From Krumholzibacterium sp965370495 (GTDB lineage Bacteria; Krumholzibacteriota; Krumholzibacteriia; Krumholzibacteriales; Krumholzibacteriaceae), in contig CBDUUV010000013.1 in assembly GCA_965370495.1 (NCBI GenBank), positions 1 through 34,054 of the forward strand: a stretch of DNA of 34,054 bases. The letters are read 5' to 3'. A model generated the notes under the pieces. It was not told the DNA's origin, searched no databases, and saw only the letters and a list, made by a program, of their open reading frames with translations. The position numbers and the translations under genes are program-made. The stretch's first letter is position 1. Every line of letters begins with the position of its first letter. This document shows positions 7,802-16,789 of the stretch, piece after piece.

Positions 7802-10800
7802 TTGCATATTCAAAAAGAGACAAAGATATTTCAAACCGTCCTCTGGTCTTTTCTGGCCGGGACCCTGATCTTTTTTATCTCGTATATCGCGGCAGGAAGG
7901 ATCAGTCTTCAGGCTACAGTATGGCTTGTCCTTCTTTTCCTCGATGCGGGTTTTGTGATTTTCCTCTTTCTGCCTCAACCCGGGCGGTCGCCAGCCGGGC
8001 CATCATGGAAAAAAGAAAAAAAGACAGGGTGGTATCCCAGGGCGCTGGCTGATATCGTTGAAAGGGGAAGAACCGTTGATGATGACGAGGGCCTTCCTCC
8101 ACCTGTCAAAGCAATAGGCCCAGTGCCGTTGTTGCCCCTGCTTCTGCTTCTGGCACTGATAATCCTGGCAGCGCCTGCCCAGCGTGAACCGGAGAAGTGG
8201 AAAGAAAGGGAAACCACCAGGCTTCTCGACCTGTATTATCAGGCGGCGGCAAGGATAAAAAATGTCGAAAAAATGGCTGTCTCGACAGCCGAAAAAACCG
8301 GGGCATTGCTCCATGACAGAAACCCCGGCAATATTGGCCGGGGAGAGAGAGCCCTCCTGGTGCATGCTCTCGATTCACTCGCTGCTTCGGAGGGGACCGG
8401 GTACGAACCTTTCCGGGAGCTCGGGATACAGGTCTATTCAGGAGAAGGCAGGAGGATCGCGTGGGGAGGCGCGCCAAGATATCTTGGCAAGGTAATTTCA
8501 GGTAGAAACGATAACGTCATATTCACCAGCAGAACGCAGCTGTATACACTCCTTGTCTACGAGAAACTGTTGCCGGCAGGGGGAAGAGTCGTAATCGATA
8601 TTCCCCTGGAGGTCAATTATCGTATCAGTAACCGTTTTCTGAGAAGCACCGGGCTGGGTGAAATAATGAGCGAAGAATACGGTGATGAGGTGGAGTTCAG
8701 GTTCTGGATGGGTACTCACATATCCATGGCCCGCGGGAAGAAGGATGTTCGGGGTGACGGGGGGCCACGGGTGGTGGATGAAGAAAATGGAAAAGTCAGG
8801 ATATTCGGAATACTGGAATCGTTCCAGGGGCAACCGCTCGCAAGGCTTAATGTAAGCGGAAAAACCCTGCAGGCGGATCTGGGCGCAAGGGAAAAGAAAA
8901 AGACCCTGTGGGCCGGAATGCTCCTTATCCTCAATATCCTGGTCATGGCAAAATGGGCGTACCACAGGTTTGCCAAGAAGCACGGCCAGGGCCGGACAAA
9001 ACGGTGGCTTCTTTTCAAAAGGGTTTCGTTCCTCGTCTTTTTCCTGGTATTGATCAGGTATATTCTGTTGAAGATGGATGTTCCCAGTGTCTTTTTTGGA
9101 GTCAGCCTGTTCGACCCGGTCCTTTTTGCCGATAGTCTGCCCGGGGGGCTTACGAGGACGACGGGAGATTTTCTCGTAACATCTCTTTTCTTCCTGATCC
9201 TCGTATTTGGAGTCGTAAAAATCTTTCGCACATATTATGGAGGATATCTTGAAAGAAGTATCACCGCGGTAAAGAGCCCTGGTATTTTACGCATGATCAT
9301 CAAAGCAGTTCTGATCGCGCTGGTTCTGGCAGTATCGGTCAAGATATCCTCGGACATCGTTTCCCGCGTGGTCCTGAACGCAAACCCGCGGTTGCTTGGC
9401 CTGGACACGGAATTTTTCAAGTTGCCGGTGCTGTCGCTTCACCTGGCAATGCTGTTTGCCATAGCAGCGCTTTTCATAACCGTTATATTTTTATGCAGGT
9501 TGATACTTGTCTGGGGAGGGGGGAGTCTTTTCAGGGGGATACCGGCGGGAGCGGTTGCCATTATCGCAGTATTTCTTTTGCTGGAGCCACACTGGTCCCA
9601 GGGGATTGCGTGTATCGCGCTGTTGCTTCTCTCCGGAAAAATCTTCCCGATGCTCCGCAAGGAAGAAATCCTTTCATTGATTTTTTCCTCTTTTTTTCTC
9701 GTGCTGATATGTTCTCTTGTCATTTATGGAATCTCCAGCCGGAAGTATGAAGAATTCCGAAGGAGCAGAGTGATTGAAAAACTCGACAACTTCAATGCCC
9801 CTGAGGATACCTGGTTAATATCATTGTTACCTGAACTCTGCGAGGAAATCACGAACAGCCGAAGCGCGATCTCAAAGGCTCTTTCGCGCAAAAGCGCCGC
9901 GGCTTTCGAGTTGTGGGCTGAAAGCGAGATTAGCGGTTTCGGTGTTTCCTGTGTGTTGGATGTCTACGACGCGAACGGGGAACGGTTTTCTCGATTTTCA
10001 GTGGGTATGCCGTATGAGGTGATAAGCGCGCTCCCCGATACGCTGGTGTTCATAGAATCTCCGGGCGCGTACAGGATTACCAGGGAAACCGAGGTCGGGA
10101 AAGTGCATTTTCTGATCGGAGTCGCGCCCCTTTATCATATCACAGGAATGAAAGCCGGCTGTGTAGAGATCAAGGTCCCGTACTTTTTTGATAACACGGA
10201 ATTGCTGGTGCAGGCGGGGCCCATGGCTCCTGAATTTTTTCAGAATATAGAAGGAGGAGACCTGGCGCCTCGCGTGGATCAGCCGGAGGATCTTCTTGTC
10301 GCCCGGATATCTTCCGGCAGGGTAGTGAGTAGTTCGGCTCCGGTGCTTGCTTCGGGAACGGTTCTTTCCTCTTCTTCCGGTGAGTGGTTTCAGCTGGGCG
10401 CGGCAGGCCAGAAATACAGTTGTCTGACGATGTACCGTGAAAACAGAGATGGTTTTCTCGTCGGGTACAGGATTGGGCGCTGGACTGAGAAGGTCCTGCA
10501 GTGGGCGATGGTAGTATCCCTTGATATCATGCTGACAATAATGTGCCTCGTAGTACTTTTAGTGATCCGAAGATTGCCGGTTCTGGGCAGCCTGACACCA
10601 GCGGTCAAGTTTTCGGGCAGATTGAGTTTCAGGCGCAAACTCCTTCTGTCATTTCTGGCGGTATCGGTAATGCCTGTCCTGTTAATGGGGCTATTTTCCG
10701 GGAGGTATATCAAGCACAGGTTCGAAGCGGAAGGAGAAAAGGAGGCCCTCGCGGCGGCTACATCGGCCAGATCATATATCAAGCATTCGATAAGAGCTGA

Positions 10801-12673
10801 AGCAGAGGCTTTCTCGGGGAGCCAGTACCTGGGAGATGTGTTATCCGGGAAGAAAGCCCCCGCGATAAGGGATATCTCGCAATTCGAAGGAATGCAATTT
10901 TCATTGTTCGATATTGACGGAAAGATTCTTCTCGACGAGAGCCTCAGTGATTTCGACAGCAGGGAAATACATCACCTTATATCGGAAAGCGAGACGGGGA
11001 GGGTAACATTGACATACAACTACCCCTTCCTGTACGGGGGAACGGTGATACCTGTACTGCTGCCAGGAAGCCCTGGGGGGTATCTCTACTACAGAAGGCG
11101 CATAGATGATGATTTTGTTGGAAAGATTGCGGGAGTCGTAGGACAGGATATCAACATCTACCATAACGGGATAATCAGGGCGTCGAGCAAAAGAGAACTT
11201 TTTAACGGCGGATTCCTGGACTTGCTTCTTCCCCCTTCCGTGTATGCCGATATCGGGCTTGGCAGGACAAGGATAACGGTACAGGACCAGACGCTCGGTG
11301 ATTATTCCTACAAAGTGGCGAATACGTTCCTTCCGGCGATGCGAAGTGGCGTAAGAGGAGTGTTGTCAGTACCGATGCTGTACAGGACAGCGCTTGCGCG
11401 CAGGGAGATCCTCAAAGCGTACGCGCTGATACTGGGGCTCCTGGCCCTGCTGTTCTCGGCGGCAGTAACTCTCGGGGTGTTTCTTGCCGGAAAGATCATC
11501 GGCCCCATAGCTACCCTCAGGGGCGGGACGAAAAGAATTATCAGCGGCGAACTTGAATTTGTGCTTCAGGCCGAAACCCAGGACGAGATAGGCGACCTGG
11601 TTAATTCCTTCAACACGATGACCGGGGCACTAAGGGAAGCCAGGCACGATCTTGTCGAAAGGCAAAAATATCTTTCCGCTATTCTGGACAATATTGCTAC
11701 AGGCGTCATCTCGACGGGGGGTGATGGCAGGATAGTGACGATCAACCCGTCGGGAGAGAGAATGTTGGGGATAATGCGTGAGGACGCGATCGGCAAAATC
11801 CCCGCCCGGATCGGAAGAAGCGAACTGGCTCCATTCATGAAGCTGTTCGATTATGCCGGGCAGCGGATCATAGAAAAAGAAATCACCCTTGTACCGGGAA
11901 AAAGCAAAAAGACCCTGAAAACCGTAATTACAAGCCTTTCCGGGGAAGGCGGCAATCTCGGTACCGTAATTGTCTTCGACGATCTCACGGAACTCATCAA
12001 GACCAAGAAGTTATCCGCCTGGATCGAAATGGCCAGACAGATAGCTCATGAAGTCAAGAATCCACTGACACCCATCAAGCTGTCCGTACAGCTTATGCAA
12101 AAGGCGTACAACGAGAAGAGGGAAGAATTCGAGGAAATATTCGAAGAGGGAATAAGTACTGTCATTCAACAAACAGAGATCCTGAGAAAGATCGCATCCG
12201 AGTTTTCGAGTTTCGGAAAGGTTATCAATCTCAAGGCCGAGGATATAGAAGCTGCCGGGTTCATTCGTGAGATTCTTGCCGGGTACAGGGGAGCGAGCGA
12301 TATTGATATCGTTTTTTCACTGGAAGAGCCGGTAAACGTATTTGCCGATATGGGAGCTTTGCGAAAAATTCTGGTAAACCTTATTGAAAATGCTCTCGAC
12401 GCGATGCCCGATGGGGGCAGATTGTCTATAGGTCTCGCGGAAGCCGGCTCCGTGGCCGAGATTTCTGTGACCGACACCGGGAGCGGCCTTCCCGAAGATG
12501 TAGAGGAAAGGCTCTTCGAACCGTATTTTTCTACAAAGACAAACGGGACAGGCCTTGGCCTTGCTATATGTCAGAGCCTCGCAATAGGGATGGAGGGTGA
12601 GATCGTACTGAGGAACAGAGAAGGGGCCAGGGGAGTACGGGCAATTGTCAGGATTCCGCTTGCCGGGAAATAG
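7802..12673 (+). CDS. Giant NtrY-like sensor histidine kinase (1623 aa, about 14 membrane helices)
   Basis: A very large membrane sensor kinase. Membrane segments fall at about 13-30, 38-57, 108-124, 368-386, 406-424, 455-473, 497-516, 543-568, 582-611, 623-643, 898-921, 946-966 and 1197-1218. They enclose three extracytoplasmic regions: about 125-367, 650-895 and a Cache-like region at 970-1195. A HAMP linker (about 1222-1275) and a PAS domain (about 1290-1390) follow. The dimerisation domain has His1416 in QIAHEVKNPLTPIKLS, the NtrY signature. The ATPase domain has NLIENALDAMPDGG, DTGSGLP and GTGLGLAI. NtrY proteins usually have 700-800 residues with an NtrX regulator beside them; here the protein is about twice that size and no regulator is adjacent. 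The TTG start has GGAG nine bases upstream. Phosphorylation partner and signal are unknown. Confidence 0.88.
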   Translation: MHIQKETKIFQTVLWSFLAGTLIFFISYIAAGRISLQATVWLVLLFLDAGFVIFLFLPQPGRSPAGPSWKKEKKTGWYPRALADIVERGRTVDDDEGLPPPVKAIGPVPLLPLLLLLALIILAAPAQREPEKWKERETTRLLDLYYQAAARIKNVEKMAVSTAEKTGALLHDRNPGNIGRGERALLVHALDSLAASEGTGYEPFRELGIQVYSGEGRRIAWGGAPRYLGKVISGRNDNVIFTSRTQLYTLLVYEKLLPAGGRVVIDIPLEVNYRISNRFLRSTGLGEIMSEEYGDEVEFRFWMGTHISMARGKKDVRGDGGPRVVDEENGKVRIFGILESFQGQPLARLNVSGKTLQADLGAREKKKTLWAGMLLILNILVMAKWAYHRFAKKHGQGRTKRWLLFKRVSFLVFFLVLIRYILLKMDVPSVFFGVSLFDPVLFADSLPGGLTRTTGDFLVTSLFFLILVFGVVKIFRTYYGGYLERSITAVKSPGILRMIIKAVLIALVLAVSVKISSDIVSRVVLNANPRLLGLDTEFFKLPVLSLHLAMLFAIAALFITVIFLCRLILVWGGGSLFRGIPAGAVAIIAVFLLLEPHWSQGIACIALLLLSGKIFPMLRKEEILSLIFSSFFLVLICSLVIYGISSRKYEEFRRSRVIEKLDNFNAPEDTWLISLLPELCEEITNSRSAISKALSRKSAAAFELWAESEISGFGVSCVLDVYDANGERFSRFSVGMPYEVISALPDTLVFIESPGAYRITRETEVGKVHFLIGVAPLYHITGMKAGCVEIKVPYFFDNTELLVQAGPMAPEFFQNIEGGDLAPRVDQPEDLLVARISSGRVVSSSAPVLASGTVLSSSSGEWFQLGAAGQKYSCLTMYRENRDGFLVGYRIGRWTEKVLQWAMVVSLDIMLTIMCLVVLLVIRRLPVLGSLTPAVKFSGRLSFRRKLLLSFLAVSVMPVLLMGLFSGRYIKHRFEAEGEKEALAAATSARSYIKHSIRAEAEAFSGSQYLGDVLSGKKAPAIRDISQFEGMQFSLFDIDGKILLDESLSDFDSREIHHLISESETGRVTLTYNYPFLYGGTVIPVLLPGSPGGYLYYRRRIDDDFVGKIAGVVGQDINIYHNGIIRASSKRELFNGGFLDLLLPPSVYADIGLGRTRITVQDQTLGDYSYKVANTFLPAMRSGVRGVLSVPMLYRTALARREILKAYALILGLLALLFSAAVTLGVFLAGKIIGPIATLRGGTKRIISGELEFVLQAETQDEIGDLVNSFNTMTGALREARHDLVERQKYLSAILDNIATGVISTGGDGRIVTINPSGERMLGIMREDAIGKIPARIGRSELAPFMKLFDYAGQRIIEKEITLVPGKSKKTLKTVITSLSGEGGNLGTVIVFDDLTELIKTKKLSAWIEMARQIAHEVKNPLTPIKLSVQLMQKAYNEKREEFEEIFEEGISTVIQQTEILRKIASEFSSFGKVINLKAEDIEAAGFIREILAGYRGASDIDIVFSLEEPVNVFADMGALRKILVNLIENALDAMPDGGRLSIGLAEAGSVAEISVTDTGSGLPEDVEERLFEPYFSTKTNGTGLGLAICQSLAIGMEGEIVLRNREGARGVRAIVRIPLAGK

Positions 12674-12709
12674 ATCATCAGAGTAACCGGGTTGACCGGA
12701 GAAAAAATT

Positions 12710-13444
12710 ATGAGAACGGTCTGGACAACGCTGATATCCCTGTTTGTTATCCATATCCTTGCCGCGACAGGCTACTGCCAGGGGCACAGGCCTTCGGATG
12801 GCAGAACCTTCGCCACGGCGGGAGAGGATGAGAAAATCCTGATGATCGATCTCGCGCGTATCGGTATAGGACGCGTAAAGTACGGAGGGGGCGGAGACTG
12901 GTACGCTGACCCATCATCCCTGCCCAACCTCCTGAAAGAATTCAGAGAAAGGACGCTGATCCGTTCGGCTCTCAGCGAAAAGGCCGTAAGCCTGTTGGAC
13001 CAGAGCCTGTTTTCCTGCCCTTTTCTCTATATGACCGGTCATGGGAAGATACGGTTGAGCAGCCGTGAACTCTCACGCCTCCGCAGTCATTTACTCAACG
13101 GCGGGTTTTTGTATGCTGATGATAACTACGGGATGGACAGATCATTCAGGAGAATGGTCGTCGAGCTGTTTCCGGAAAGAAAGCTGGTTACAGTATCTCT
13201 GGAACATCCGATCTACCACTGCTTCTACGATCTCAAAGGGCCGCCAAAGATCCATGAGCATGACGGAAAACCTCCACAGGGACTGGGAGTGTTTGAGGGG
13301 GACCGGCTTATGATATTCTATACCTATGAAAGTGACATCGGGGACGGCCTTGAGGACCCCGAGGTCCATGGAGATCCGCCCGGGAAAAGGGAAATGGCGA
13401 TCAGGATGGCGGTGAATGTCCTCTATTATGCCCTCACCAGGTAA
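12710..13444 (+). CDS. Secreted DUF4159 domain protein
   Basis: A 244-residue exported protein with a signal peptide of about 24 residues ending near GYCQG. The DUF4159 signature is complete: RIGIGRVKYGGGGDWYADPSSLPNLL, then CPFLYMTGHGKI, LLNGGFLYADDNYG, LEHPIYHCFYD and a final AIRMAVNVLYYALTR. DUF4159 is, as I recall, grouped with glutamine-amidotransferase-like (GATase1/ThuA) folds, but no activity is known. In many FCB genomes it lies in the MoxR/DUF58/VWA (Bat-like) cluster; those partners are absent here. The ATG at 12710 is chosen because GGAG (12698-12701) lies eight bases before it; a TTG at 12692 is less likely. The end overlaps the next gene by 29 bases, suggesting translational coupling. 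Confidence 0.88.
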   Translation: MRTVWTTLISLFVIHILAATGYCQGHRPSDGRTFATAGEDEKILMIDLARIGIGRVKYGGGGDWYADPSSLPNLLKEFRERTLIRSALSEKAVSLLDQSLFSCPFLYMTGHGKIRLSSRELSRLRSHLLNGGFLYADDNYGMDRSFRRMVVELFPERKLVTVSLEHPIYHCFYDLKGPPKIHEHDGKPPQGLGVFEGDRLMIFYTYESDIGDGLEDPEVHGDPPGKREMAIRMAVNVLYYALTR

Positions 13445-16400
13445 GAAGATACACAACGGCCTTTTCGATGCGATGCGAACGATGGTTTCAACCCGCCGGA
13501 CGTTTATGGCCAGGGGGGTTTTTTCTTTGATAGCCGCGAACGCGGCTGCCATATTTTCGATATTGCTGGTTTTTGACCGTGTGCTGGCCGCGTGGCGGTA
13601 CCGGGCTTTTTTCAGTTACATCTTTTTCTGGGCCTCGTTATCGGCCGCTATCGTATATGCGGCCGCCTGGTTGTGGGCCAACTCGGAATCGACAAACAGC
13701 CTTGCCGAACATCTCGGGAAGGAAAGTGGAAACGGGAATCTTTTCAGCGCCGCTATGGAATTTTCAAAGGGGGGAAAGAGGCTCGGATCATATTCCGGTT
13801 TTCTGATGAAGGAGACCGTCAGGAGGGCTGTTCAGCGGCTGGGAAGGATTTCGCCCCCGGAGGCGTTCGGCGGATATGGGAGGCCGGGGTGGATGGTAGC
13901 GGGGTTGATCACTACACTTGTACTTCTGATACAGGTGACTGTAGCAGGAGGGGATGCTGGCAATGTTATCAGGGCAATAAGCGATCCCGGAATAAGTTTC
14001 AGGAAAAACAGGGGGAATAATCTCCTGGCCCGCGGCAGCGGCAGGAGCATCCTTGCGGGTGAGGATGTGGCGGCTGAGGCGGTCAGGATGGGGTCGTCAC
14101 GGGGAGAAGTAAGGATCTACTACAGTTCGGTCCCGGGCTTATGGAAAAGCGAGACGGTGCAGGCTGACACGAGCAGGCCGTATGGTTTGAAATACGAGGC
14201 ATTCAACGGCGCCGGGATTTTCCGCCACACTTTCCACGATGTAAGAGAAGACCTGTCCTATTATTTTGAAGCCGGTGGTGAGCGAACGAAGGCTTGCAGT
14301 ATCCGGGTGATCCACAGGCCGGTGATCAATCACACAGGCGCTGTTCTCGTTTACCCCTCATATACGGGAGTTTCCCCGGATACGGTGAGGACTCTCTCAG
14401 GCAGGATAGCGGCTCTTGCCGGCACGAAGGTCGAATTGTCCGGAGAAACCAGCAAGGCAATCCGGATGGCAACCGCGTCGTTTGCCACAGGTGAAACAAT
14501 ATCGCTTCAGCCTGTCAGCGGGGGATTCCGCGGAGAGTTCGAAATCGTCCGCGACGATACGTTGATGATCTCAGTTGCCGATTCCATGGGGTTGAAAAGC
14601 GATTCATCGGTCAGGTACCCGATATTCTGCCGCGATGACCGGGCACCGTCGATAGGGATCCTTTCTCCACGTGACGAGGCGATACTACCCCGTTCTCTAA
14701 GGGTAGAATTGACATACAGGGCAGTCGACGACTTCGGGATCGCGGCGATTGATCTCCGATATATGAAGGAGGGGCGGGATGAGGTGTTTGGGAAACAGAG
14801 GCTTTTTGAGGGTGGGAAGAGGGTTATCCGTGTGATCGAGGAAACGTATGGGTGGTCCCTCGAGGGCATGAGAGTGTTTCCAGGGGACAGGATAATTTAT
14901 TACATGGAAATCCGGGACAACAACACATCTGACGGGCCTGGATATTCGAGGACCGATATGCGGGTGCTGGTTATGCCGTCGCTTGCGGAGCTGTACGCGG
15001 AAGCGCGTAAGGAAGAACAGCACCGTAACGTGGATATGAAGGAAATTCTCGAAGAAAGCGACAGGATACGAGATCGTCTGAAGGAACTGTCGGATGATTT
15101 CAAGGCTGAAGGCGGCATGGACTGGGACAGGAAAAAAGAAGGAAAAGAGATACTGGAAATCCAGAAAAGGCTGAAAGAGAAGATCGGCGAAGCGGCTGAC
15201 CGCCTTGACAGGACCCTGCGGAATCTCGAGGACAACAGGATGACCTCTATGGAGATCGGCAGGAAAATGGAAGAGATCCAGCGGCTTCTGCAGCAGATCG
15301 AAAGCGAAGACCTGCAGCGGGCGATGGAGAAATTCAAAGAACTTATGGAAAGTATGCCCGAGAACGAGATGGCCGCGGCGATGGATGAAATAGAGATGCG
15401 CGCAGAAGAGCTGGATGAGAGGCTGGACAGAACGATAGAACTGCTGAACCGGATTCTGCGGGAAGAAAAGATGGAGGAACTCGTTCTCAGGATGGAAGAG
15501 ATGCTCGAGCAGCAGAGAGCCCTCAGGGATTCTACGGAAACGGGGGATCTTGACGAAATGGCGCCAAGGCAGAAGGACCTGGGCGAAGAATTTGAAGACT
15601 TCGATAATGACGTGGAGGAATTTGCCGGCGAAGAAAACAAGCGGAACCCTTCGAGCGAAATGGAAGAACTTGTGGATAATATCAATGAATCGGATATCGA
15701 TTCATTGATGCGACAGGCCGCCTCTGAAATGGAATCCAAAGAAAGAGAGCAGGCCCGGGAAACAGAAAACGAAACGATCAACAGGATGCTGAGCCTCTAT
15801 ACCAGGCTCGGGAGGTGTCAGATTGCCATGACCCTGGAGATGGATTCCGAAGCGATGGAGCTGGCAGAAAAGGCGGCATGGGAACTTGTCGAGACTTCCA
15901 AACTTCATGAAAAGATCGTACCAGGGCTCGGGTCGCGGGATGCTTCCTCCAATCTGGAGAGCTTGCTCGAAGATCAGCTCGTTATAAGGGAGGCGGTAAG
16001 AAAGATCTTCGAGGACCTTCTCAGGGCCGCCCGCATGAAGGTGGGCATATCAAATGATACGTTCATGCACCTGGGAAATGCGCTGCAGAAGATCGAAACA
16101 GTTATTGATGCGATGGAAAACAGGGGTTTTCCCTCTGCCGCGATTGTTGCCAGGAGTGTTACCAGGGAACTTAATATGGCTGTGGTGTCGCTTCTCAGGT
16201 CCAGTTCGTCATCGGGCAACAAAGGAGGGAATTCGAGAGAGAAGATGAACACGATGCTTCAAAAACAGTCTTCCATAGACGAACAGCTCAAGAGCATGTT
16301 TCCGCAGAGGGGCGACAACGATTCCATGGAGGCAAGGGCCAGGATGGCGCGTATAGCGGCCGAGCAGAGAACGATGCGGGAACTTCTGGAACAGATCGCC

Positions 16401-16781
16401 AGGGAAAGCAGCGGAACGGGAGAGCTGCTGGGCAAGCTCGATGATATCGGTTCGGATATGAAGGAAATAACCGAACGCCTCGAGAGGGGAGAACTCGATG
16501 AGTCTCTTATCAGAAAAGAAGAGAGGATACTCAGCAGGCTGCTTGAGTCTCAACGGTCCCTGAACAGGCGCGATTACAAGAGGGAAAGAGTAAGCAGGGT
16601 TGCAGGGGATATCGATGCCCTGGATGCGGGGATCGACGGGGACAGGGAGAAAGACCTCGAAGTCCTTCTGGAGAAGATCAGGAGGGCGATGCAGGAGAAG
16701 GGCCCCGCGGAATATGAAGAACTGATAAAGGCGTATTTTCGCGCGTTGTCCGGTAATGTCAGAAAAAAGGAGCGGGAGTAA
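13416..16781 (+). CDS. DUF4175-like membrane protein with long acidic coiled coil (1121 aa)
   Basis: Membrane helices at about 35-54, 64-86 and 158-177 precede a beta-rich extracytoplasmic part (about 200-515). That part contains GAVLVYPSYTGVSPDTVRTL, DRAPSIGILSPRDEAILP and YRAVDDFGIAAIDLRY, typical of DUF4175 proteins. From about 520 to 1100 the chain is almost all charged helix: heptad-like, Glu/Arg/Met-rich, with repeated short motifs such as MEEM and ERLDR, so it predicts as a long periplasmic coiled coil. No enzyme motif is visible. DUF4175 genes commonly accompany DUF4159 and TPR genes in FCB bacteria, as here. The start at 13416 lies inside the end of the preceding gene; ATG codons at 13428 and 13473 are alternatives with poorer ribosome-binding sites. 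A structural or scaffold role at the envelope is inference. Confidence 0.8.
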   Translation: MSSIMPSPGKKIHNGLFDAMRTMVSTRRTFMARGVFSLIAANAAAIFSILLVFDRVLAAWRYRAFFSYIFFWASLSAAIVYAAAWLWANSESTNSLAEHLGKESGNGNLFSAAMEFSKGGKRLGSYSGFLMKETVRRAVQRLGRISPPEAFGGYGRPGWMVAGLITTLVLLIQVTVAGGDAGNVIRAISDPGISFRKNRGNNLLARGSGRSILAGEDVAAEAVRMGSSRGEVRIYYSSVPGLWKSETVQADTSRPYGLKYEAFNGAGIFRHTFHDVREDLSYYFEAGGERTKACSIRVIHRPVINHTGAVLVYPSYTGVSPDTVRTLSGRIAALAGTKVELSGETSKAIRMATASFATGETISLQPVSGGFRGEFEIVRDDTLMISVADSMGLKSDSSVRYPIFCRDDRAPSIGILSPRDEAILPRSLRVELTYRAVDDFGIAAIDLRYMKEGRDEVFGKQRLFEGGKRVIRVIEETYGWSLEGMRVFPGDRIIYYMEIRDNNTSDGPGYSRTDMRVLVMPSLAELYAEARKEEQHRNVDMKEILEESDRIRDRLKELSDDFKAEGGMDWDRKKEGKEILEIQKRLKEKIGEAADRLDRTLRNLEDNRMTSMEIGRKMEEIQRLLQQIESEDLQRAMEKFKELMESMPENEMAAAMDEIEMRAEELDERLDRTIELLNRILREEKMEELVLRMEEMLEQQRALRDSTETGDLDEMAPRQKDLGEEFEDFDNDVEEFAGEENKRNPSSEMEELVDNINESDIDSLMRQAASEMESKEREQARETENETINRMLSLYTRLGRCQIAMTLEMDSEAMELAEKAAWELVETSKLHEKIVPGLGSRDASSNLESLLEDQLVIREAVRKIFEDLLRAARMKVGISNDTFMHLGNALQKIETVIDAMENRGFPSAAIVARSVTRELNMAVVSLLRSSSSSGNKGGNSREKMNTMLQKQSSIDEQLKSMFPQRGDNDSMEARARMARIAAEQRTMRELLEQIARESSGTGELLGKLDDIGSDMKEITERLERGELDESLIRKEERILSRLLESQRSLNRRDYKRERVSRVAGDIDALDAGIDGDREKDLEVLLEKIRRAMQEKGPAEYEELIKAYFRALSGNVRKKERE

Positions 16782-16789
16782 TAGCCTGT

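Noticed and set aside
14900..15781. Long minus-strand frame of 293 codons, rich in serine
   Set aside because: It is the antisense of the Glu/Arg-rich coiled-coil coding region; serine richness is the expected complement of GAA/GAG-type codons, and no promoter or ribosome-binding site fits.
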